From Vagococcus entomophilus (GTDB lineage Bacteria > Bacillota > Bacilli > Lactobacillales > Vagococcaceae), in assembly GCF_003987595.1 (NCBI RefSeq), contig NZ_NGJZ01000002.1:248001-312000 (forward strand): a DNA stretch of 64,000 bases, written 5' to 3'. The notes under the pieces are model-generated. The model was not told the origin of the DNA. It searched no databases and saw only the letters and a program-made list of their open reading frames with translations. Positions 8,941 through 16,417 of the stretch are shown one piece after another (the first letter of the stretch is position 1; each line of letters starts with the position of its first letter). The translations under genes were made by a program, and so were the position numbers.

Positions 8941-9312
8941 TTAAGGATTTTTTTGATCAACTATCTTTTTAATGGACTTCGGAATTTTGCTCTCATTAAT
9001 GGTCGCCTGTTTGAGCACGATTTCTTTACTAGAGCGAACCTCTAAGTATGCGTTTGGTGGATAAGCAGAGCCTGTAATCTCAAATTCTAATCTTTTCGTT
9101 TCACCTTTTTCATTCACTCCGATAAGCGAGTAACTGTAGCCAGTGTTCACTTTTTTTCCTTGATCATCAAGTAAATCTTGGATTTTAGCTGGTGTCGCCG
9201 AAGTTTTTGCATAGTAAGTTATCCCAACATATCTATTTTGATAATAGACAAATCCTTTATATGAGATGAACACAAGTAATATAATTACAAGAATACCAAA
9301 AAATTTTTTCAT
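8941..9312 (-). CDS. YxeA-family (DUF1093) exported protein
   Basis: A 123-residue protein with one N-terminal hydrophobic segment (about residues 4-24) and a small beta-rich extracellular domain. Its layout (RYVGITYYAKT, YSYSLIGVNEKGETKRLEFE, GSAYPPNAYLEV) is that of the YxeA/DUF1093 family, of unknown function. It is a single gene preceded by GGAGGAA, divergent from the photolyase. Confidence 0.8.
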   Translation of the reverse strand: MKKFFGILVIILLVFISYKGFVYYQNRYVGITYYAKTSATPAKIQDLLDDQGKKVNTGYSYSLIGVNEKGETKRLEFEITGSAYPPNAYLEVRSSKEIVLKQATINESKIPKSIKKIVDQKNP

Positions 9313-9404
9313 GTGAGTTCCTCCTAACTAAATACAATTATAATAAAATGAATAAAATATGAACATTGAAAATCCTTACAAATTAGAAAAGGAAACGAAC
9401 ATTT

Positions 9405-9433
9405 TTGTCACAAGTAAGAATAAAGGATACAAT
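9405..9433 (+). promoter_or_regulatory. Promoter of the photolyase gene
   Basis: TTGTCA (9405-9410), exactly 17 bases, then TACAAT (9428-9433). It ends 21 bases before the ATG at 9455, which rules out the upstream start at 9359. Confidence 0.75.
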
Positions 9434-9454
9434 AGAAAAATAAGGAGGATGTGT

Positions 9455-10864
9455 ATGATTGGAGTATGGTTTCGACACGATTTAAGATTGACGGATAATA
9501 CGGCGTTATTAGAGGCAATGAATCAAAACGAGCAGATAATTGGAATTTTCCATGTAAACCCTAAGCAATTTAAGATTGGAACGAAAAATCATGAATCATT
9601 CTTCAAAGCCTGTCGTCATTTTTTTGAGGTTTCCAAAGAAGTAGGATTTCCAATCCACTTATTGTACGGAGAAATTGAGGCAGAATTTAAACAGCTGATA
9701 GAGTTGTTTCCAGAACTAACCAGTATTTATTTTAACCAGAGTGAACGAGGCTTTGGAAAGCGTCGTGATGAAGCAATGTGTCAGTTATTCGCAGCACAAG
9801 GAATCAAAGCTTATCATTATCAAGATAGTCATTTGCACGGAGCCAACGAAATTAAAAAGGCAGATGGTTGTGCATTTAAGATGTTTACTCCTTACTATAA
9901 TGTCTGGATTAAGCAAAAAAAACCTCTTTTTCGGCAGATAGATAGTCAAAAGCTAGCGGAAAAATCAGTAGATGAAACGAGTAAAGTATTTTTTGAGGAA
10001 AGAAACAATCAGTTTAATGATTTAATTGCAGATTTTTCTGATGTTTCTGAGGAGGAATACGGAGCCAAGCCAGTAAGACAAAGATGTCAATACTTTATAG
10101 ACCACCATTTGGCAGAATACGCTACAAAAAGAGATTTTCCAGCAGTTGATGGTACGAGCAAGCTGTCACGCTTTTTAAGAACAGGAGAGCTATCCATTCG
10201 GGAACTGTATTATCGTGTTGTCCAAGATGGACAGGATTCACAAGGAAAAGAGACCTTTATCAAAGAGTTATGTTGGCGAGATTTTTATAATATGATTTAT
10301 GCTGAAAACCCTGATCAGCAAACAGTAGAGATTCAAGAAAAGTATCGAGGTATGCAGTGGAATCAAAATAAGCAATTGTTTGAGGCTTGGAAAAAGGGCG
10401 AGACAGGTTTTCCTATTGTGGATGCAGCGATGCGCCAACTGAACCAAACAGGATGGATGCACAACCGGTTGCGGATGATTGTTGCTTCTTTTTTAACAAA
10501 AGATTTATTACTAGATTGGCGATTAGGAGAGCGTTATTTTTCAGAGCAATTAGTAGATTATGACCCAGCATCCAATATTGGTGGTTGGCAATGGGCCGCT
10601 TCAACAGGGACAGATGCGGTACCGTATTTTCGTATTTTTAATCCCACTACTCAAGGGAAAAAGTTTGATACGCAGGGAGCATTTGTTCGAGAATATGTGC
10701 CAGAACTAAGGAAAGTTGAAAGTAAGTTTATTCATGAGCCTGCTAAAATGACAAGACAGTTACAAGAAAATAGCGGTTGTATCATTGGCAAAGATTATCC
10801 TGCCCCTATAGTAGATCATAAGGAGATGCGCCAGTTGGCGTTAGATCTGTTTGGGAAACAATAA
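9455..10864 (+). CDS. phr: Deoxyribodipyrimidine photolyase (class I CPD)
   Basis: A light-dependent FAD enzyme that splits cyclobutane pyrimidine dimers. The ATG at 9455 is used because AAGGAGG sits 7 bases upstream and the promoter lies inside the longer frame starting at 9359. The product is 469 residues, normal for class I. It begins with the chromophore-binding Rossmann region MIGVWFRHDLRLTDN. The C-terminal half has LSRFLRTGELSIRELY, ELCWRDFYNMI, AMRQLNQTGWMHNRLRMIVASF and the flavin/DNA-binding DYDPASNIGGWQWAASTGTDA. It is monocistronic, with a terminator shared with the convergent MerR gene. Confidence 0.95.
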   Translation: MIGVWFRHDLRLTDNTALLEAMNQNEQIIGIFHVNPKQFKIGTKNHESFFKACRHFFEVSKEVGFPIHLLYGEIEAEFKQLIELFPELTSIYFNQSERGFGKRRDEAMCQLFAAQGIKAYHYQDSHLHGANEIKKADGCAFKMFTPYYNVWIKQKKPLFRQIDSQKLAEKSVDETSKVFFEERNNQFNDLIADFSDVSEEEYGAKPVRQRCQYFIDHHLAEYATKRDFPAVDGTSKLSRFLRTGELSIRELYYRVVQDGQDSQGKETFIKELCWRDFYNMIYAENPDQQTVEIQEKYRGMQWNQNKQLFEAWKKGETGFPIVDAAMRQLNQTGWMHNRLRMIVASFLTKDLLLDWRLGERYFSEQLVDYDPASNIGGWQWAASTGTDAVPYFRIFNPTTQGKKFDTQGAFVREYVPELRKVESKFIHEPAKMTRQLQENSGCIIGKDYPAPIVDHKEMRQLALDLFGKQ

Positions 10865-10909
10865 AAGAGTGTTCTTAAATTTGCTTATCAAATTTAAGAA
10901 CACTCTTTT
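10863..10909. terminator. Bidirectional terminator, photolyase / MerR
   Basis: A near-perfect palindrome: AAAAGAGTGTTCTTAAATTTG, 5-base loop, and its reverse complement ending in CTCTTTT. It overlaps the photolyase stop and abuts the stop of the convergent MerR gene. Confidence 0.88.
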
Positions 10910-11280
10910 CAGCTAATCGAACCATTTTGATAACGTTCAATTTTGTCATCTAAGTACTCTAAGGTATCATCAATATCTTTTCTTTTTTGACGAATGATTT
11001 TGCGATGATTTTTTAAGATCTGGAGTCGTTTTTGATGAGTGGAAGAACCTATTTGGTGGAGTGTGACATATTCTTTTAAATCATTTAATGAAATGGAAGT
11101 TTGCTGAATCTTAGTTAAAAACAGAATCCATTCAAGATTTTCTTCGGTATAAATCCGGTAGCCGCTTTGATTGCGCGAGACGCCACTCAATAACCCTTCT
11201 TTTTCATAAAAACGCAAACGAGAGGGACTAAATCCTGTCTTTTCACTAAATTCTTTAATTGTATAAGTTGTTTTTTGCAT
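10909..11280 (-). CDS. MerR-family transcriptional regulator
   Basis: A 123-residue regulator with the MerR winged helix at the N-terminus (YTIKEFSEKTGFSPSRLRFYEKEGLL, then SGYRIYTEENLEWI) and a dimerisation coiled coil at the C-terminus. No cysteine-rich metal-binding tail is present, so it is probably an organic-ligand or stress type. It is divergent from the MFS exporter at 11354. The shared intergenic DNA holds a MerR-style promoter with a 19-base spacer, so it probably controls that exporter and possibly itself. Confidence 0.9.
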   Translation of the reverse strand: MQKTTYTIKEFSEKTGFSPSRLRFYEKEGLLSGVSRNQSGYRIYTEENLEWILFLTKIQQTSISLNDLKEYVTLHQIGSSTHQKRLQILKNHRKIIRQKRKDIDDTLEYLDDKIERYQNGSIS

Positions 11281-11293
11281 GTATGATTGCCCC

Positions 11294-11324
11294 TTGCCTT
11301 CAAGTCTAGTTTAAGGTTTATACT
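11294..11324 (+). promoter_or_regulatory. MerR-type promoter and operator
   Basis: TTGCCT (11294-11299) and TATACT (11319-11324) are 19 bases apart, the long spacer typical of MerR-activated promoters. The spacer carries the dyad CCTTCAA...TTTAAGG (11297-11316). Confidence 0.75.
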
Positions 11325-11353
11325 GGTCACATCTTAGCATAGGAGTGATGAAA

Positions 11354-12538
11354 ATGGAACAAAAAAAAGGAGCAGAGATAACTTCTCGGCTAGTTTTACT
11401 AATGAGTATTGCCAATGGGGTTGTTGTTGCCAATCTATATTATGCACAACCCTTATTGATTTTGATCAGTCGCTATTTTGGCATTTCAACCACAAATGCC
11501 AGCGTGATAGCCACCTTTACGCAACTGGGATATGCAACGGGGATTATTACCCTGTTACCTCTAGCGGATGTTATGGATAAAAAGAAATTGATTGTTAGAC
11601 TATTTATTCCTTGCTTGCTGGCGATTGCAGGAGTATATTTTTCAACCAGCTTTGTCCTCACTTGTATTTGTTCATTTCTTTTAGGGATGACTTCGATGAC
11701 ACCGCAATTATTGCTGACACTAGCAATTCAAAATTCTGATCCAGAAAAACGTGGGAAAAATATCGGCTCTTTGCTTAGTGGACTTTTGATGGGGATCTTG
11801 CTTTCAAGAGTAGCCAGCGGGATACTAGGAAACTACTTTGGTTGGAAAGCCATCTATGCAGTAGCATTTGTCTTGCTATTTAGTTTGATGATTGGCTTAA
11901 TGAAATATTTGCCCCATAGTTTTGCTACTGCAGATGTTTCGTATAAAGCTGCTATGTCTTCGTTGCCAAGAATCTTTCTAAAAGAAAAATTAGTTCAAAA
12001 AATATCCTTGATTGGATGTATGAGTTTTTTTGCAATGAGCACCTTTTGGACCTGTTTAACTTTTTACTTAGCGGATGTTTACCATTTTAGTTCAGGGGTA
12101 ACGGGTTTATTTGGTCTTATTGGCCTAAGCGGGGCATTTGCTTCTAAAATAACAGGGAACAGCATTGATAGACATGGACCTTACTCACCGATGAAAGTTG
12201 CTTTGGGTCTTGTTGTGGGGGCTTATCTTTTATTTTTGGGTGGAGCACAAGAACTAGTCTTCTTGATTCTGGGGATTATTGTTCTTGATTTAGGGGTACA
12301 AAGTTGTAATGTTAGTTGTCAATCTGTGATTCAACAGTTTCCTAATGCTATTAAAGGACGGGTAACAGCCATTTACATGTTCTGTTTCTTTCTGGGTGGC
12401 TCTCTAGGCAGTTTTTTAGGAACGAGTGTCTACCAAAATTATGGTTGGGGTATGGTGTGTATTATGGGATTGGTTAGTCAAATAATCGCAGTCCTCACTT
12501 TTGTTACAATTCACAAACAAAAGAAAGAAAAAAGGTAA
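11354..12538 (+). CDS. MFS transporter, likely drug or metabolite exporter
   Basis: A 394-residue major facilitator with about 12 transmembrane helices. The loop between helices 2 and 3 has PLADVMDKKKLIV, a form of the MFS motif A. The start at 11354 is chosen because AGGAG (11341-11345) is 8 bases upstream; GTG 11345 and ATG 11348 are too close. It resembles YnfM/YgaY-type exporters, but the substrate cannot be read from sequence. The divergent MerR regulator and 19-base spacer promoter suggest induction by a toxic compound. Confidence 0.85.
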   Translation: MEQKKGAEITSRLVLLMSIANGVVVANLYYAQPLLILISRYFGISTTNASVIATFTQLGYATGIITLLPLADVMDKKKLIVRLFIPCLLAIAGVYFSTSFVLTCICSFLLGMTSMTPQLLLTLAIQNSDPEKRGKNIGSLLSGLLMGILLSRVASGILGNYFGWKAIYAVAFVLLFSLMIGLMKYLPHSFATADVSYKAAMSSLPRIFLKEKLVQKISLIGCMSFFAMSTFWTCLTFYLADVYHFSSGVTGLFGLIGLSGAFASKITGNSIDRHGPYSPMKVALGLVVGAYLLFLGGAQELVFLILGIIVLDLGVQSCNVSCQSVIQQFPNAIKGRVTAIYMFCFFLGGSLGSFLGTSVYQNYGWGMVCIMGLVSQIIAVLTFVTIHKQKKEKR

Positions 12539-12547
12539 GCAAAATTC

Positions 12548-12575
12548 TTTACTTACTAATTGTAAGTGCTATAAT
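12548..12575 (+). promoter_or_regulatory. Promoter with ACTTAC-N5-GTAAGT operator
   Basis: TTTACT (12548-12553), 16 bases, TATAAT (12570-12575). A perfect-arm dyad ACTTAC-N5-GTAAGT (12551-12567) overlaps the -35 and spacer. It resembles operators of HxlR-type regulators (YodB/CatR) that control nitroreductase and dioxygenase genes in Bacillus; the link is inference. Confidence 0.6.
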
Positions 12576-12634
12576 GAGTATATAATTTAAATTTACGAAA
12601 TACTAAAACTGCAATTAGAAAAGGTGGAATTCAT

Positions 12635-13231
12635 ATGTCAAACTTTATTCAACAATTAAAAAATCGTCGTTCAATTTATGCTATCGGGAAAGATGTTTCA
12701 TTATCTGAGGAAGAAATTACTGCGTTAATTAAAGAAGTTGTAAGAGAGAGTCCTACGGCATTCAACTCTCAAACACAACGTGTAGTAATTTTATTTGGTG
12801 AAGCGAATCAAAAACTTTGGTCATTAACAGAAGAGGCGTTAAAACCACTAACACCAGAAGAAGCATTCAAGAATACACAAGCGAAATTAAAAGGATTTGC
12901 TGGCGGTAAAGGGACCGTTTTATTCTTTGAAGAGCATAGTGTAGTAAAAAAATTACAAGAACAATTTCCCTTATATGCAGACAATTTTCCTTCATGGTCA
13001 GAACAATCAACAGGAATTTCAGCAGTAAACGTCTGGACGGCACTAGCACAAGAAAAAATCGGGGCAAGTTTGCAACATTATAATCCGGTGATTGATGAAG
13101 CAGTGGCTAAAGAATGGGCTATTCCTGAATCATGGGTATTACGTTCTCAATTAGTCTTTGGCTCGATTGAAACCAGCCCAGGAGAAAAAGAATACATGAG
13201 AGATGAAGATCGTTTCCGTGTGATTAAATAA
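12635..13231 (+). CDS. Nitroreductase-family protein
   Basis: A 198-residue FMN-dependent oxidoreductase of the nitroreductase superfamily. The N-terminal FMN phosphate region is LKNRRSIYAIG and the flavin-proximal motif is SPTAFNSQTQRVV; the sequence resembles the group that includes Bacillus YodC/YdgI. Such enzymes reduce quinones or nitro compounds. The VOC dioxygenase gene starts 22 bases downstream, a pairing seen in quinone/thiol-stress operons (compare catDE). A dyad covers the promoter, suggesting repression relieved by electrophiles. Confidence 0.9.
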   Translation: MSNFIQQLKNRRSIYAIGKDVSLSEEEITALIKEVVRESPTAFNSQTQRVVILFGEANQKLWSLTEEALKPLTPEEAFKNTQAKLKGFAGGKGTVLFFEEHSVVKKLQEQFPLYADNFPSWSEQSTGISAVNVWTALAQEKIGASLQHYNPVIDEAVAKEWAIPESWVLRSQLVFGSIETSPGEKEYMRDEDRFRVIK

Positions 13232-13253
13232 CGAAAAGTGAAGTGATAAATTG

Positions 13254-14099
13254 ATGCAAAAAGAAGGGACAGCGATTCAACAAGTTAAACTTAAAGTGAA
13301 AAATTTAGACAATATGATTTTGTTCTATACACAAAAGATAGGACTTGTTTTGATCAACAAAGTTGAAAAGACAGCTTATTTAGGCGCACAGCAATCCACA
13401 GAACCACTATTAGTACTGGAAGAAGTTGAGGCGGCCTATAGCAAACAAGGGACTACGGGTTTGTTTCATATTGCTTTTTTACTTCCAACAAGAAAAGACT
13501 TGGGTAACACATTGCTATGGTTACTAAAAAATGAAGTACCTCTTGAAGGAGCGTCTGATCACGGATATAGTGAAGCCATCTATCTCGTTGACCCTGAGCA
13601 AAATGGAATTGAAATCTACCGAGATAAACCGATTTCTGAGTGGGATATTCGTGATAATGGTGAAATTATTGGGATCACTGAAGAGATGGATGCTGACGGA
13701 GTGATTGAAGCAGCTGACGGTCAGTGGCTAGGGTTAGCTCCTAAATCTAAAATTGGTCATATTCATTTAAAAGTGAGCGATTTGGAGCAAACAGAAGAGT
13801 TTTACAAAGAGCTTCTAGGGTTTGACTTAAAATCCAATTTTGGAAGACAAGCCAAATTTTTTGCGACAGGGATGTACCATCATCAAATTGGAACCAATAT
13901 ATGGAGCGGAAAAGACCTCCCAGCTACTGCGCAAAACCAAACGGGTTTAGATTATTTTGTGATCGAATATTTAGAAAAAGCCCAGTTTGATCAGACTTTA
14001 AAAAATTTAACTGTTAGAAATAAAAGCTTTGAAAAAGAGGGTGAACAAGTTAAGTTGACAGATCCGAATGGGATTAAACTAAAACTGATCTATAAGTAA
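13254..14099 (+). CDS. VOC-family dioxygenase/glyoxalase, CatE-like
   Basis: A 281-residue protein with two vicinal-oxygen-chelate modules (about residues 8-130 and 165-280), like catechol 2,3-dioxygenase CatE. Candidate metal ligands are His in TGLFHIAF, Glu in NGIEIYRD and His in IGHIHLKV. The first-strand His of module 1 is replaced by Lys (QQVKLKV) and the last Glu of module 2 is missing, which is common when only one site is kept. ATG 13254 is preferred to TTG 13251. It is in an operon with the nitroreductase. The substrate is unknown. Confidence 0.83.
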   Translation: MQKEGTAIQQVKLKVKNLDNMILFYTQKIGLVLINKVEKTAYLGAQQSTEPLLVLEEVEAAYSKQGTTGLFHIAFLLPTRKDLGNTLLWLLKNEVPLEGASDHGYSEAIYLVDPEQNGIEIYRDKPISEWDIRDNGEIIGITEEMDADGVIEAADGQWLGLAPKSKIGHIHLKVSDLEQTEEFYKELLGFDLKSNFGRQAKFFATGMYHHQIGTNIWSGKDLPATAQNQTGLDYFVIEYLEKAQFDQTLKNLTVRNKSFEKEGEQVKLTDPNGIKLKLIYK

Positions 14100-14149
14100 T
14101 GGATAGTGATAAATTTAAAAAAATATGATGTGAAAATTAAATAAAGAAA

Positions 14150-14198
14150 AAAATAGACTAAGAAGAGACTGAATCGGTCAACGCTTAGTCTATTTTTT
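14150..14198 (+). terminator. Terminator of the nitroreductase-VOC operon
   Basis: Arms AAAATAGACTAAG and CTTAGTCTATTTT are followed by TTTT, 50 bases after the VOC stop. Confidence 0.85.
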
Positions 14199-14314
14199 GA
14201 TTTCTTGATTTTTTTTGATTACAGAATAATTGGGGAAAAACAGTAAGATAATCCTATTTTTTTGTCAGGAAATATAGGTAAAATAAAGATAACAACGGGA
14301 TAAGAGGTGTTAAT

Positions 14315-14548
14315 ATGTGTGAAAAAGAAATTTATAATTATCTAAAGGCGAAAGATAGTGAAGAAGCACTACTAGAGGAGTTGGTTCAATATTTTGAAGA
14401 AAAATTTGGCGAAAAAATTTCTAAACGAGAACAGTTTATTTTACTATCACAAATAAAATATAATAAAAAAATCGCAAAAAAGTATATCAAAATCAATAAA
14501 TGTGCGAAAATAGTACTATATTTAATGAAAGAGCGAACAGAAATTTAA
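14315..14548 (+). CDS. Small hypothetical protein upstream of Mga-like regulator
   Basis: A 77-residue charged protein (Glu/Lys-rich, predicted helical) with no signal peptide or membrane segment; I do not recognise it. AGAGGTG precedes the ATG by about 7 bases. The Mga-like gene starts 21 bases after its stop, so both may lie on one transcript. Size and charge would fit a small regulatory partner, but this is only suggested by position. Confidence 0.6.
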   Translation: MCEKEIYNYLKAKDSEEALLEELVQYFEEKFGEKISKREQFILLSQIKYNKKIAKKYIKINKCAKIVLYLMKERTEI

Positions 14549-14569
14549 GAAAACAAAAGGAGTAGTGTA

Positions 14570-16024
14570 ATGAATTTTAATGATTTTCTTGAAGAAGATG
14601 GACGGTTCAAATATTACATTCTAGAATTGTTGGCTAATAAAGGGAATTCATATTTGTCGGTTGGGAAGCTAATGGATATTTTATTCCTGTCAAAGTATAA
14701 AGTAAGTAATTATCTACGTGAAATTAAAGCAGATTGCCATACGTTAAACATGGATGTACAGCTCACAATATACGAAAGTGGCGAAATTATTTGTGAGAAT
14801 ATTTTACCAAGAGAAGTTCGGTTGTTGCGTCTTCATTATTTGAAACAATCCAATTTATTTAAGATATTTGAAGCCTATTTATGCGCCAAAAGTGAAGTCA
14901 ATAATGAATATTTGATGACAAAATTATATGTCGGTCAGACTAAGTTTTATCAGTATCGTTCGGAGCTGATCAAACTGTTAGAGGAACGACAAATTAAAAT
15001 AGTCAAAAATCGACTACAAGGGAAAGAAGAAAACATTCGCCTATTTGCTTTTGAAGTTTATTATTATTTTTATAACGGCATCGAATGGCCACTCGAAGAA
15101 AATAAATCAGAGGTCAAAGAAATTAGTGTATTCGTGTCTCAACTGTTTCGGCTGTCACTTGCACCAACTAAAAAAAGTAAGCTAGATCTATTTTTATCTG
15201 TTCAAGTCGTACGACTAAAAGCACAAAACTTTTTGAATACGGAGTTACAAACGAACTTTCAAGAAAAATACTTTGATCAATGGAATCGTGTCGCGCTATT
15301 TTTTAGAAGGAATTTTCAACTTTCAGAAGAGTTTTTGCGAAAGGAAGTAGATTTTCTGTTCTCATTTTTAGGTATTCAAGAATACTTGGCCAAAGAGATT
15401 GCGATAAACATCGAGACTTCTGATGAAAGAATAGAAGCGGTGACAGCGGGACTTATGAAAGCTGTAGAAGAAAGTCATTACCTTCAATCAGTTGAAAACT
15501 TACACAGCTATTTACCAGAACTGGAAATGGCTTTACGTAGAGTCAATCAAAAGCTATTTACTTTTTACATAGAGCCGACAACTTTTATTTCGGAGGAACA
15601 AATTACTTTTTTTGAAGAAAGTTATCCTATTTTTCATGAAATTATCTATCACTTTTTAGAAAGTATGCATCGAAAATATGGGTATGATTTTAGCGATGAA
15701 AAGAAGACGAACTTGTACTATGATTACATGTTTGTTTTTCTGGATCAATTACCTGTGGATATTTTACCTGATAAAGTGTATATATGTATCGATTTTTCTC
15801 AAGGTTATGCGTATGTTCGCTATATTGAAAAGATGTTGGGCTATTTTTCCAATTTAAATATTGTGATTGAAAAGAAAGTTACGAGTCATACGGATATCTA
15901 TATATCTGATTTTCTTGATTTTTCGCTTATCTGTGAACAAATCATCTGGAAAAATCCACCGATTGCGCTAGACTGGGAGCGATTAGGAAATATAATTATT
16001 AAAATTAAGGGGGAAAAAGTATGA
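14570..16024 (+). CDS. Mga-like transcriptional regulator 1
   Basis: A 484-residue member of the Mga/AtxA-type family that controls surface and virulence genes in Gram-positive cocci. The N-terminal ~130 residues hold two predicted helix-turn-helix units (YLSVGKLMDILFLSKYKVSNYL; then KLYVGQTKFYQYRSELIKLL). Two PRD-like helical regions follow, and a C-terminal EIIB-like segment (LPDKVYICIDFSQGYAYVRYIEKML). Preceded by AAAGGAG. The next gene overlaps by 4 bases (ATGA), and a Cna-B adhesin follows, so it likely activates that surface locus. A second Mga-like gene sits at 54251. Confidence 0.85.
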   Translation: MNFNDFLEEDGRFKYYILELLANKGNSYLSVGKLMDILFLSKYKVSNYLREIKADCHTLNMDVQLTIYESGEIICENILPREVRLLRLHYLKQSNLFKIFEAYLCAKSEVNNEYLMTKLYVGQTKFYQYRSELIKLLEERQIKIVKNRLQGKEENIRLFAFEVYYYFYNGIEWPLEENKSEVKEISVFVSQLFRLSLAPTKKSKLDLFLSVQVVRLKAQNFLNTELQTNFQEKYFDQWNRVALFFRRNFQLSEEFLRKEVDFLFSFLGIQEYLAKEIAINIETSDERIEAVTAGLMKAVEESHYLQSVENLHSYLPELEMALRRVNQKLFTFYIEPTTFISEEQITFFEESYPIFHEIIYHFLESMHRKYGYDFSDEKKTNLYYDYMFVFLDQLPVDILPDKVYICIDFSQGYAYVRYIEKMLGYFSNLNIVIEKKVTSHTDIYISDFLDFSLICEQIIWKNPPIALDWERLGNIIIKIKGEKV

Positions 16025-16386
16025 AAATGAAATGGGTTTCTGGGTTGTTGGTTGCAGGAATTTGTTTTAGTCCATTGGTATTTTTACAAAAAAGTGATGC
16101 GATTATCTTCCAGTTAGCAGAAAAAAAGCAGGCACAAACAGAGAAGCTAAAACATTTGCAAAAAGCAAATAATGTTGTGGTGCAAGGAGAGGGACAACTA
16201 AAACTTGTAAAAGAAAATGAAAAAGAAAAGACGAAAAAGAAAACTCATTTTGAACAAGTCGAACAAAACGTAGCTACTACATTGCAGGCAATGATGATTG
16301 AACCCTCAAGTTCCCCAAGTACTGAGCTTGGTAAAGTGTTTTCTAAGTTATCTGGCGTCTCGCTATACGGAGAAAGAGAAGTCTGA
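16021..16386 (+). CDS. Small exported protein of surface locus 1
   Basis: A 121-residue protein with a signal-peptide-like N-terminus (MKMKWVSGLLVAGICFSPLVF) and a Lys/Glu/Gln-rich, probably helical body ending in a Ser/Pro stretch. No lipobox at the expected place and no sortase motif. It overlaps the Mga-like stop by 4 bases (ATGA) and precedes the adhesin by 31 bases, so all three are probably one operon. I do not recognise the family. It could be a chaperone or accessory of the adhesin, but this is a guess. Confidence 0.65.
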   Translation: MKMKWVSGLLVAGICFSPLVFLQKSDAIIFQLAEKKQAQTEKLKHLQKANNVVVQGEGQLKLVKENEKEKTKKKTHFEQVEQNVATTLQAMMIEPSSSPSTELGKVFSKLSGVSLYGEREV

Positions 16387-16417
16387 TGTAGTAGTTAAAA
16401 TATGAAAGGATTTTTTT

